This document shows, in pieces, positions 11,032-20,589 of a DNA stretch of 64,000 nucleotides (positions are counted from its first letter, which is position 1; each line of letters begins with the position of its first letter). Source of the DNA: Wurfbainia villosa. Taxonomy: Eukaryota > Streptophyta > Magnoliopsida > Zingiberales > Zingiberaceae. A model generated the notes under the pieces. The model did not search any database. It was given only the letters and a program-made list of their open reading frames with translations, and was not told where the DNA came from. The stretch covers positions 23,119,928 to 23,183,927 of the forward strand of contig CM045989.1 of assembly GCA_025175895.1 (NCBI GenBank), read 5' to 3'. A program made the position numbers and the translations under genes.

Positions 11032-11318
11032 CAGTCGACTGGTACCATGTGGCAGTCGACTGGATCGAGTCAACTAGGGTTTGACTGCGGGTTATGGCCT
11101 AGCAGTCGACTGCCAGAGGTGGGCAGTCGACTGATCGTGTGATCAGTCGACTGGTGCTCGAGAATTCAGCCACAGAATGGAGTCGAGACTCGACTGGTCG
11201 AGTGAGGACTCCATCAGTCGACTGATGGTCACAATCAGTCGACTGATGGTAGTTCCGTTGGACTTATCCAACGTGGAACTAGCCGTTGTCTCACGACAAC
11301 AGTGACATCAGTCGACTG
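11032..11318. promoter_or_regulatory. Array of eight CAGTCGACTG palindromes
   Basis: Perfect copies start at 11032, 11053, 11103, 11124, 11144, 11215, 11236 and 11309, with a one-base variant near 11334. The array lies 50-340 bp upstream of the TATATAT box, as an enhancer would. Such a 10-mer is expected far less than once by chance here. Its function is unknown. Confidence 0.8.
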
Positions 11319-11367
11319 ATGGTCCCGATCAGTCGATTGATAGACTTTTTCCAGCACAGGTTGAAGC

Positions 11368-11374
11368 TATATAT
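11368..11374 (+). promoter_or_regulatory. TATA box of gag-only LTR
   Basis: TATATAT followed by GGAGCTCGTGATGGAGG. The same TATA plus GAGCTCG block occurs in other LTRs of the family (near 48900, 54617 and 59435). Confidence 0.65.
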
Positions 11375-11853
11375 GGAGCTCGTGATGGAGGAAAAAGTAG
11401 TTGGTTCTTGAGGACTATTGGGGCGATTTGTTGGTGCAAATCAGGTCTCCAAGTGCAAGCAAGCAACCAAGCATTCAAGCAATCAAAACAAGTGTTGTAA
11501 AGTCTTTTCTTTACTTGTATTTCATATTTACATTGTATATTGCTTGTATTTCGTTCTTACTGTTGTAAGATCTATTGTAAGGGGTTTCTCCGCCTCCGAC
11601 TTGTGTCGAGAAGGAGTGTTTATCATTAGTGAGTGCGTGTGCATCACTAGGGCTCTTTAGAGCTCGATTCGTGGAGTAGGAACCGTGCGGTTCCGAACCA
11701 CGTTATATCATTGTGTTAGCTTGTTGTCTATTTCGTTATTGCTTTTATTACTTCTATTTTCGCTGCGCACTAACGAAATTGTAGACACAAACGCGATCGA
11801 ATTCTATCTACGCTATTCACCCTCCCTCTAGCCGTTCCAAGGGTCCTAACAAG

Positions 11854-11865
11854 TGGTATCAGAGC
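11854..11865 (+). promoter_or_regulatory. iMet tRNA primer-binding site
   Basis: TGGTATCAGAGC, complementary to the 3' end of initiator tRNA-Met, two bases after the LTR end. This is the standard primer site of plant copia-type elements. Confidence 0.93.
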
Positions 11866-11923
11866 CCGGGGCTCTTCTACGGACTAACCGCTCGGAGCTA
11901 AGACAAAAGGCTAGAGGGTGAAG

Positions 11924-13536
11924 ATGGAATTCCAAGACAAGCTTGGATGGGATATCAACACTCCACCTCCATATGATCCAGAAGATTTTCCGGCGTGGAG
12001 AGCAAGAATGGAAACATTCTTGATGATGAACATAGAGGATTGGTTCATCCTCATTGAAGGCCTTGAACCCCCTAGGGATAAGAAGGGGAATGTCCTAAAA
12101 TTGAAAAAGTGGACCCAAGAGCAACGTCAAAAGCTCAAGACCGAAATTAAGGTAACGAAACTTTTGGAAGATTTAATCCCTAATGATGTTTTGTGCAAGC
12201 TAGGGGATTACACGTATGCCAAGGAGCTATGGAGGAAATTGGCAAGATTCCATGAAGAGAGCTCATCCTCTAGTGAAAGTGAGGAATCGGAAGATGAGAT
12301 GGAGTCAACTTCCGGATCGGAGAAAGAAGAGGTGGAAGAAGTGGAAGGATCATCCACTTCTAGGATTGAGGAGGAAAGACCATCCTCTACACCAGAGCAA
12401 CCTCAAGAAGAGCTCTCAACATCCGATCAAGATGAGGAAGCTCAAAATTCAACTCCGGCACCTACCACCACCCTAGGTAACTCAAACACTTTACTTTCAA
12501 ATAAAAATCATATTATGTGCTTTGAGTGTAGGGAGTATGGGCATTACAAGAGCAAATGCCCAAAGAGGATCAAGAAAGCTCCTCCGGCGCCTAAAAGTCA
12601 ACGGACGCCGGTTCTCCAAGACAAAAGAGCAAGGAGCATGTCATTTGCTTCAAATGTCGACTACCGGGTCATTACCGGAGTCAATGCCCAAAGAAGAAGA
12701 AGAAGGGGCAAAGGGGAGCATCACAAGTAGGGGGAGCCACTAAGGCAAACCCTAAGGTATATTTAAATAATGCTCCGTCTAATTTAAAACATGCTAGAAC
12801 TAATTTTAGCAATTGTGGTATGTATCATAAAGAGCATGCTAGAAATAACAAACATATGTGTTTAGGAGCTAAGAATGTTCACCTTAAGAATAAGGAGAAA
12901 TTTGGGACTAATGTCCCTAGAAAAACAATACCTAAGAAATCTATTAAGAAAATCCAAGAACATCTAGGTTTTAATCCAAAATGGACTAGGGATTCGCCAA
13001 GAAAGTCCAATGCCCAAGATTTAAATAAAAATTCTAAAATTGGGCAATTAGAATTAGAGAACCAAGCCTTGAAGTCAAGGCTTGAAAAACTATAAAAGAC
13101 CCTTAGGAATATACAAAATCAAATGCAAGGGTCAATAAGTCAACACCTAGGACCTAAGAGTCAAAAGTCAACCAAGGGCAAGCTAGGTTTGGGTCACAAA
13201 CCTAAGCCTAAGGTGGCTTACCATAGTGTTCCATTTGATTATGGAACACAAACTAGGTCTAGGAAGACCAAGGTCAATAGGGAAGTCATCCCTAGATTTG
13301 ACCATGGTGTGTGCCTAGTGGCTAGGGTTTCTAGGAAACCTAGGGTGGCCACTAAGAAGGTTGCAAGGGGAGCTACCCCTAGAGTCAACCTAGGTAAGAC
13401 CCAAATGACCAAGGCTAATAAGCCTAGGAGGGTCATTAGGAAGGTATCTAGGGAGGTTATCCCTAAGGAATACCTAATTAACCCTAGGAGCTCAAATCAG
13501 TTTTGGGTTCCTAAGAGCGTGATTGATTCACGCTAG
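11924..13536 (+). pseudogene. Copia-type gag of copy 1, one frameshift and one stop
   Basis: Starts at ATG 11924 (MEFQDKLGWDINTPPPY). The capsid-like region (about residues 1-110) has WTQEQ and LIPNDVLCKLGDY. An acidic Ser/Glu-rich linker follows, then a CCHC knuckle CFECREYGHYKSKC (about 12520-12560). Near 12605-12620 the frame shifts, so the first frame ends at 12730. The second knuckle (CFKCRLPGHYRSQC) lies in the other frame. That frame continues through IKKIQEHLGFNPKWTR and a leucine-heptad segment (LELENQALKSRLEKL), hits a TAA at 13093-13095, and ends with FWVPKSVIDSR at 13536. Copies at 55185 and 59976 show the same domain order. The protein ends where copia protease would begin. Confidence 0.9.
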
Positions 13537-15426
13537 ATGGGTTAGGGTGTGCCAACCTTAAATGGATGGGTAGTTAACTCAACCATGGCAAAGGTGACAT
13601 TTTAGGTTATTTTCAAGGTTATGGATACCTTGGAAATAGATTTGAATTATCATCCTAAAAGATTTTAGGGTGTGCCAATATTATTTGAGAAGCTTGATAA
13701 AATGGTCAAATTGGCACAATTTAGGTTTAGAGGTTAGTGTGCCATTTTGGGTTTTTGGCACACTTGGAAGAAAAATAGAAATATGGCAAAATATAATTAA
13801 TTATATGAAATGGCAATTAATATTAAAAATTTAGGTATTACTATACCTATATATTTTTTATTTGTCATGCCTTGTTTGCCATATGCCATGTCATGACATC
13901 ATGCCTAGTTCTATGATTTTATATGTCATGTTCATGTTTAGGATTAAGGATTAAATGTCATGTGTTTTTAGATTTCATATTATGCCATGACATCATGATT
14001 ATGAGCATGTGTTTATCTATATCATCTCAAATGCCATAATCACTCATGCATTTAAGATAATTTGATTAAAATTGATTTAAGGACAATGACATGACTTGGA
14101 GTCTCATTTATAAGGGAATCAAGTAGAGTTGCCTTCGAAAAATGCATGAAACCCTAGTTTAGAGAGAATAAAACCCACATCTCACATCTAATTGACATGT
14201 ATGTGTATTTATACACCATAGACACATGTGAGATGCTAGGATATGAGTTAAGTTCAAGGTGCATAGTTTTTGCATCTAGATGAACTAAAACTCATCCAAT
14301 TCCATTGTGGATCATTGGGAGAGCATGTGTACAAGTCATGTACATAGAGCCCAAGGAATATGATCCAAAATAAGGTTTTTAAAACATTTTAAAATCATTT
14401 TGAAAAACCTTGGTGAAGTCTATCTTTTGATAGCAATCACCATTGATGAGATTGATACAAAGTGAGCCAAAAGCTTAGAAGGTTTCTTCACTTTTGAATT
14501 TTGTATCAATTTCAATATTTTATGGGTAAAATATCTTTCAAACATTTTTCACCCATTGTATTGGTCATAGGAATTATACGTACTAAATTTTGTGATTTTT
14601 CGATATACGTGTAATTAGTTATGATTTTTCAAAATTCATTTCTGATAACTGAAAATCGGGATTTTCAGTTATCGATCATTCTACTAGGTGGCGGTCGGTG
14701 ATGAAGTGTGTCGATCGATTGGTAAATTTGAACCACTCGGTGATTGTCTGATTTCGGGAAAACTATGGTTGTTTAACCCGATTTCAGCTACGGTTATGGT
14801 CCCTAATCACTCCTAACCCTAGGATATGCTTTGGGAAGCATTATAAAGGGTGAAAATCCATTGGATATGGATTAGGAGAGGTGTTTAGGGTTTGTATCAA
14901 TTTCAAGGTGTTGGAAAGTTCAATGTTGAATTTCTAACCTTACTTTTAATGGCTTAGAGTTCCTATTTGCTTAGGGACTTCCCAAGGACATTGTTGGTGC
15001 AATGGTCAAGGGGGAGCAAGCCTTTAGGGGGAGGTATCCATCTTGGGATGATGGATGTATTTTTCTCCTTGAATAGGAGAAGTTATTGGAAGAGTATCAT
15101 CAATTTGGGAAAATTGATGGGTTTTGTGATACCCAATTTGGAAATTGGGAGAGTGAATAGGATTGCCTCTCTTGAGTGATATGGGACTTATCACTAGGAA
15201 GATGGTAGACATCCTAGATATTTTTAGACCAAGGGGGAGATTGTAAGATCTCATTGGGACATGAGACATTGACCTCCTTGGAGAGAAGACCTTTTTGATG
15301 TTAGTCAAAAAGGGGGAGAATGTTTGAGAAAAACATTTGGAGAGTATTTACCAATTTGGGATAATTGGTAAAGGTTTTGAGTTAGTATTCTAACTCAATT
15401 ATTTGTTTGGTTTTTGTCAAACATCA
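13537..15426 (+). other. Non-coding tail of gag-only copy 1
   Basis: About 1.9 kb with no coding signal. It is alignable with the tails of the other copies (56979-57804, 61563-63106, and minus strand 44420-46460). Recurrent features are GTGTGCCAA/TTGGCACA words, repeated ATGCCATGACATCATG words, the stem-loop CTATCTTTTGATAG (14420-14433) and a perfect hairpin (14644-14673). Short open frames near 14967-15308 are not conserved. Confidence 0.75.
14644..14673. other. Perfect 14-bp hairpin in the tail
   Basis: Arms GATAACTGAAAATC and GATTTTCAGTTATC separated by GG. Copies at 62433-62458 and 45141-45170 have a hairpin at the same place but with different arm sequences. In all three a motif like ATTATACGTA lies upstream. 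Confidence 0.7.
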
Positions 15427-15439
15427 AAAAGGGGGAGAT
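15427..15439 (+). promoter_or_regulatory. Polypurine tract of copy 1
   Basis: AAAAAGGGGGAGA-type run directly before the 3' LTR (TGTTGG at 15440). It primes plus-strand cDNA. The same tract stands before 63121. Confidence 0.85.
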
Positions 15440-16827
15440 TGTTGGTGCAATCGGCCCAGGTCACGATTGACCAGGACTCGAGTTTGGCTCGAGTGAAGTT
15501 TTGATGTGTTTTGATGTTTCGACAAAAACATGTGACAATATAATTGTCAAGGAAAGCCCAAGCATGGGTCTTGGCAAATGGAAAGTCCAACATGTGTTGG
15601 CAAGGAAAGTCCAAGCATGGGTCTTGGCAAATGGAAAGTCCAACATGGGTTGGCATTAGAAGTCCAAGGGGTTTGATATTGGCGGCGTAAAGTCCAAGCG
15701 GTAGTCTTGGCAGCATAAGTCCAATGGTTGGCGGCGTAAAGTCCAAGCGGAGTCTTGGCGGCGTAAGTCCAATGTGCCTTGGCGGTGTAGACACCGTTAG
15801 CATGACATAGCCGACGGAAGCACCTGAAGGCTAACGCGATGGATGAACAAGTCATGGATGACTTGGAGGGATCCGAGAGGCGTGAGGCTGATAGAGGTAG
15901 GCTAGAAGGCTTAGGTCTAGGCTAAGGGTGGTCTAGCAAGTATGGGGGAACCATACTTGGGTTAAAACCTTATGTTTGAGGTGTGTCAGTCGACTGGTAC
16001 CATGTGGCAGTCGACTGGACCGAGTCAACTAGGGTTTGACTGCGGGTTATGGCCTAGCAGTCGACTGCCAGAGGTGGGCAGTCGACTGATGGATCGAGCA
16101 GTCGACTGATCGTGTGATCAGTCGACTGGTGCTCGAGAATTCAGCCACAGAATGGAGTCGAGACTCGACTGGTCGAGTGAGGACTCCATCAGTCGACTGA
16201 TGGTCACAATCAGTCGACTGATGGTAGTTCCGTTGGACTTATCCAACGTTGAACTAGCCATTGTCTCACGACAACAGTGGCATCAGTCGACTGATGGTCC
16301 CGATCAGTCGACTGATAGACTTTTTCCAGCACAGGTTGAAGCTATATATGGAGCTCGTGATGGAGGAAAAAGTAGTTGGTTCTTGAGGGCTATTGGGGCG
16401 ATTTGTTGGTGCAAATCAGGTCTCCAAGTGCAAGCAAGCAACCAAGCATTCAAGCAATCAAAACAAGTGTTGTAAAGTCTTTTCTTTACTTGTATTTCAT
16501 ATTTACATTGTATATTGCTTGTATTTCATTCTTACTGTTGTAAGATCTATTGTAAGGGGTTTCTCCACCTCCGACTTGTGTCGAGAAGGAGTGTTTATCA
16601 TTAGTGAGTGCGTGTGCATCACTAGGGCTCTTTAGAGCTCGATCCGTGGAGTAGGAACCGTGCGGTTCCGAACCACGTTATATCATTGTGTTAGCTTGTT
16701 GTCTATTTCGTTATTGCTTTTATTACTTTTATTTCCGCTACGCACTAACGAAATTGTAGACACAAACGCGATCGAATTCTATCTACGCTATTCACCCCCC
16801 CCTCTAGCCGTTCCAAGGGTCCTAACA
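15440..16827 (+). repeat. 3' LTR of gag-only copy 1
   Basis: 1388 bp, matching 10328-11851 with few substitutions. It has two instead of four 53-bp units, and an extra CAGTCGACTG pair near 16079-16106. It ends CCTAACA before the duplication ACCTC. Confidence 0.93.
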
Positions 16828-16832
16828 ACCTC

Positions 16833-18130
16833 AAGATTCTTTGTGCATTGAAGTCCCTCATTCCTTAGTGGTGCATAATGTGGAAGACATAGTGCAGGAG
16901 AGTAATGGTACATGCAACTGGAGAACCGATATTATGGCTTATCTATAGCATGGAAGTATTCCAGCTGAAGGTGGGGCAGCGTCATCTTTGTTAAAAAGAG
17001 TAAAGTGGTTTGTAATTATTGATGGGACCTTATACAAGACATCTTTTGGACGACCTCTATCGAAGTGTCTCGGAAAGAGGATGCCGAATGCGTACTTAGA
17101 GAAATACATAAAGGATATTGTAGCAACCACCTGGGAGGAAAGGCGCTGACTCAGAAAGTGTTGTTAGCTAGATACTTTTGGCCAACTCTTCATCAAGATG
17201 CAACACTTCTAGTGCAGATTTGTCTAGCCTATCAAAAGCATAGCAACAAGTTAGAGCGGCTTGTCGAGTTGATGAAGGTTGTAGTTGTTTCTTGCCCCTT
17301 TGACTAGTCGACCCAATGCCTATAGCTCCTTTGCAGAAGAAATTTTTTCTTGTAACAGTGGATTACTTTTCAAAATGGGTCGAAGCTGAACCTTTATCCA
17401 AGATCACAGAGAGTGCAGTGATACAATTTCTTTGGAAGAATATTATCTGCCGCTATGAAGTTCCCCAGAAGTTGGTCAGTGACAATGGATGTCAGTTTCA
17501 GGGTTGAAAGATTAGGGAATGATGTCAAAGTCTCAATATTCAGAAGACCTTCACCTCGGTAGCTCATCCTCAAGCTAATGGTCAGGTGAAAGTAGTTAAC
17601 AGGATTCTCATTCAAGGATTAAAAGCTAAGTTACGAGCTAAATGAGGAAATTGGGTGGACAAGTTGTCTAAGATCCTATGGGTATATCAAACCACACCCA
17701 AAATAGCTATTGGAGAAACCCCATTTAGTCTGGTGTATGGAACTGAAGCAGTCATCTCAGTGGAAGCCATTTTGAATAGTGCCCGAGTTACAACTTACAA
17801 GCCAGAGCAAAACCAAATCGTGAGATGTATTAAACTAGATTTGTTGGAAGAAAGGTGGGAACAAGCTCGAATCTGAGTTGAAGCATACAAGCGAAGAATA
17901 CAACACGTCTTCAACAAGAAGGTAGTACCAAGGAGGTTTCAGGAGGGTGACCTAGTTTTGCACAAAGTCAATCCTGTCGGAGATCCTGAAAAGTTAGCCC
18001 CTAATTGGGAGGGACCTTATACAATCACTCATTGAGTTGCCAGATCGACATATTACTTAAAAGATGCTAAGGGAAAGGAGTTGTCTAGGCTCTGGAATAT
18101 TGTACATTTAAAATATTTTTATATCATGTA
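16833..18130 (+). pseudogene. Tat integrase, broken
   Basis: Continuation of pol after the insertion. The zinc-binding region is 17065-17307 (HKGYCSNHLGGKALTQKVLL and YFWPTLHQDA); the last Cys pair is damaged (CLAYQ). The catalytic core is 17316-17507, with VDYFSKWVEAEPL carrying the first Asp and LVSDNGCQF the second. The expected catalytic Glu after NGQV is Lys (codon 17589-17591). The C-terminal part 17655-17876 contains WVYQTTPKIAIGETPFSLVYG, and a chromodomain-free tail ends near 18130. Several stops occur. The domain would insert cDNA into the genome; this copy is inactive. Confidence 0.9.
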
Positions 18131-18600
18131 ATCGAGAGACATCAATGAGAGGAATTATTTGTTACATGTTTGCTATTAACCACAAAAAGGAGGAATGCAA
18201 CGTGAATATAGTTTATATCGTTGCAATCAGTAATTGTTTACAATTATCAAGAGAAGGAGAGTAAGGAAATTACAGTCTAAAATGTTCGAGAGGGGATCAT
18301 CTAAGACCAATCTCCCAATTCAAAAAAGGAGAAATCAAGAGGCAATAATGAGAAGAGTTATTTGTTACAAGTTTGCTATTAATCGTTAAAAAGGAGAAAT
18401 GTCATTCAAATACAATTCCATATCATTGAAATTGATAATTATTTACCATCGAAAGAAGAAGAAAAATAGAAAGGTTACAATCTGAAATGATTAGGGGGAT
18501 AACACCTAAAGCCAATTTCTCAGTTAAAAAAAAGAGCTAGTTGATGTGCCGGAGGGAACCCCTGAGCAACATAATGTCTGACTACCTCATTGAAACCATC
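18131..18600 (+). other. Start of the Tat 3' region
   Basis: Purine-rich, with a loose repeat of about 180 bp: GAGGAATTATTTGTTACATG near 18150 resembles GAGTTATTTGTTACAAG near 18354, and both are followed by AACCACAAAAAGGAG-like or AATCGTTAAAAAGGAG-like text. I see no gene. Confidence 0.5.
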
Positions 18601-18612
18601 CTTTAATGTGGC

Positions 18613-20500
18613 CTACATCAAGGGCCTCAAGAGTTCTTGTCGGCGTTTGTCAGCAGCATACACATTCTGGCGAAACTTTATGCAACGCTCTCTGTGCTCC
18701 AGAAAATCCTGACGGATTCGACGATATCGACATGATGTTTGAGTAATAGTCTTAGTCAATATATACATGCCCTGAGATTGAGAGGCATAGTCTTGCTGAA
18801 TGCCCCTTGACATATCCATTAAGTCTTGATGCATCGGAGTTGAAATATCCCCCACAGTTGTAGTATGTGACTTGGTGTGGGCAAATTCCTGCCTCACTTG
18901 CTGCAAGAAAACTTCATGCTAGTGCACTTGAGAAAGGGCCTGATTCCTCTCTGACATTAAAGTTGAATTGTGTCAAATCTCTGTACTTACTTGGGCTCGT
19001 AAGGTAGCTATCATTTCTGTGTCTTTCTGTTGTTGCTGTTGGGATTCCACTAATTGAGCCTGACATAGAGCTAATTCCTAAAGCATAGAATTTTTCGTCT
19101 CCTAAAATTTCACTTGAATTGCTGAGTCAGTAAGGAATTGCTATAAAGATTACTGTTGAAGATACATTTAATAGTGAGAAAGGGAGCACTTTAGCTCTTG
19201 GAAGTTTGTCATGGTTTGCATGCAATAAGTTGGAAGTCAGATGTAGCCCTAAAGTCATATATCAAGATGAGATAGAAAAGTTTATCAGTTCTAGAGCATG
19301 TTGTAGGCCTTCCATCCGTGGCAGTAGCTCTTCCTGATGGAGAATGCATAAATCTCTCTCAGATAGTGAAGAAGAAAGAGACGAGAGAAAGGGGGAGGGG
19401 GCATATGATATTATTATAGAAGAGGAGGCAATCGCATCCGTATGAAGGAAGGGAGAAGTCTCAAAAGGAAGTGTGGGGATGTTATGAAGGAGGGTCATAG
19501 AAAGGGGATGGTGAGAAAGATTAGATGGAGAAGGGAGGGACAATGGCATTGTCATTGAAGGGATGACGGATATAGTATGTTTAGATTGAATTGTGTCCCT
19601 ATCTGAGAAAGAAGGACAAGGTGACAGAGGGAAATTGGGGGTCGAAGAAGAAGAATGGGTGTACTCCAGAGATGGAGGGGAAGTAGAAAGGGGGGAGTTT
19701 GGATGTGAGGATGATATGGACATGGGGATAGAGTCCACGGCGGAAGGCGTGAAGGTAGCTAGAGGGGATGTGACAATTAAAAGCTCCTCTTCAGTCAGGG
19801 AAGGAGCACCAGAGGGGGAATTGGGACTAGACCATTGATGGAGGTTGTTAAAGACTATGAGAGGATTGACAAAAAGAGGGGTGTTTGCAGGGAGAGATTT
19901 TGATGCGGAGGATGAAACGGGAAGTGAGGGGAGCATAACAGGTGTCAATTTAGTGGTTGTAAGCGAGACAAGAGAAGAAGAGGGGCAAATGGAAGAGGCA
20001 TCTTCTTCTTGAAGTCGTCGGCATGTAGCTCCTTGCAATCTAGTTTTCATATGTAAGAATGTTGGAGGCGGCACAGGGTCGAATAAAAGAAGGGGTGAAG
20101 AGGAGGGAAAGTTAGGGTTTGGGGACAATACAGCCGGGAAAGGGGAAGATGGCAATAGCTACGGGATATTGGTGGTAGACGATTGTGGGGCAATGGAGGG
20201 AGATATCATCAATGGAGAGGAAGGTGATGTTATGAAGGAAGCGACAGAAGGGAGCTCCAGGGGAGCCAAAGCAGTAGGCATCGGTGTAGAGATAGCAGGC
20301 ACCTGAACGGAGTCCATTTGTTCATCCTGTAGTTGTTGAAGGGCTACATTCTTAAGGCGAGCTTTCATCTTGTCAAAAGGAAGAAAAAACTGAGGGGCAA
20401 TGCAAGGGGAAGGGAAAATCTTCATGCTAGGAAGAAGTGAGAAGAAGAGTTTCGAAGATAGGAAAATCGGAGGATGAAGAAGGGGAAGGCAAGGAGTCAA
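18613..20500 (-). pseudogene. Antisense gene remnant A of the Tat element
   Basis: Minus-strand frames in order: 20500-20159 (FLPFDKMKARLKNVALQQLQ, then Pro/Ser/Thr-rich), 20155-19262 (297 codons, strongly Ser/Pro-rich, uninterrupted) and 18906-18613 (basic, helical, RRIRQDFLEHRERCIKFRQN). Tat elements such as Grande and Retand are known to carry antisense genes in this 3' region. The long frame partly reflects a purine-rich plus strand that avoids stops, so translation is uncertain. Remnant B (32780-36540) has a similar low-complexity then helical layout. Confidence 0.55.
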
Positions 20501-20589
20501 ATTTGAAGGGGAGCATTGGGCCTAGGGTCAAGGCAATGGGCCCTAAAGAAGGTTTAAGTGTGATTTATCGGTGGATTGAGCCTTTGTTT

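Larger units (their letters stand above)
10328..11851 (+). repeat. 5' LTR of gag-only copy 1
   Basis: Begins TGTTGGTGCAATCGG and ends GGGTCCTAACA. Layout: four 53-bp repeats (10437-10648), more CCAA...TTGG dyads (to about 10830), eight CAGTCGACTG palindromes (11032-11318), a TATATAT box at 11368-11374 and a T-rich transcribed region. It is 136 bp longer than the 3' LTR, mainly because it has two extra 53-bp units. Confidence 0.93.
10328..16827 (+). mobile_element. Gag-only LTR retrotransposon (TR-GAG-like), copy 1
   Basis: A complete 6500-bp insertion with LTRs 10328-11851 and 15440-16827, and the duplication ACCTC at 10323-10327 and 16828-16832. The iMet primer site is 11854-11865 and the polypurine tract 15427-15439. 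The interior holds only a copia-type gag (11924-13536) and a non-coding tail. No protease, integrase, RT or RNase H motif is present. This is the architecture described in plants as TR-GAG; it must borrow enzymes from an autonomous partner. The LTRs are very similar, so the insertion is fairly recent. Confidence 0.93.

Noticed and set aside
11854..11865. tRNA-Met gene fragment
   Set aside because: Only the 12-base primer complement is present, at an LTR edge. No tRNA gene was seen anywhere in the window.
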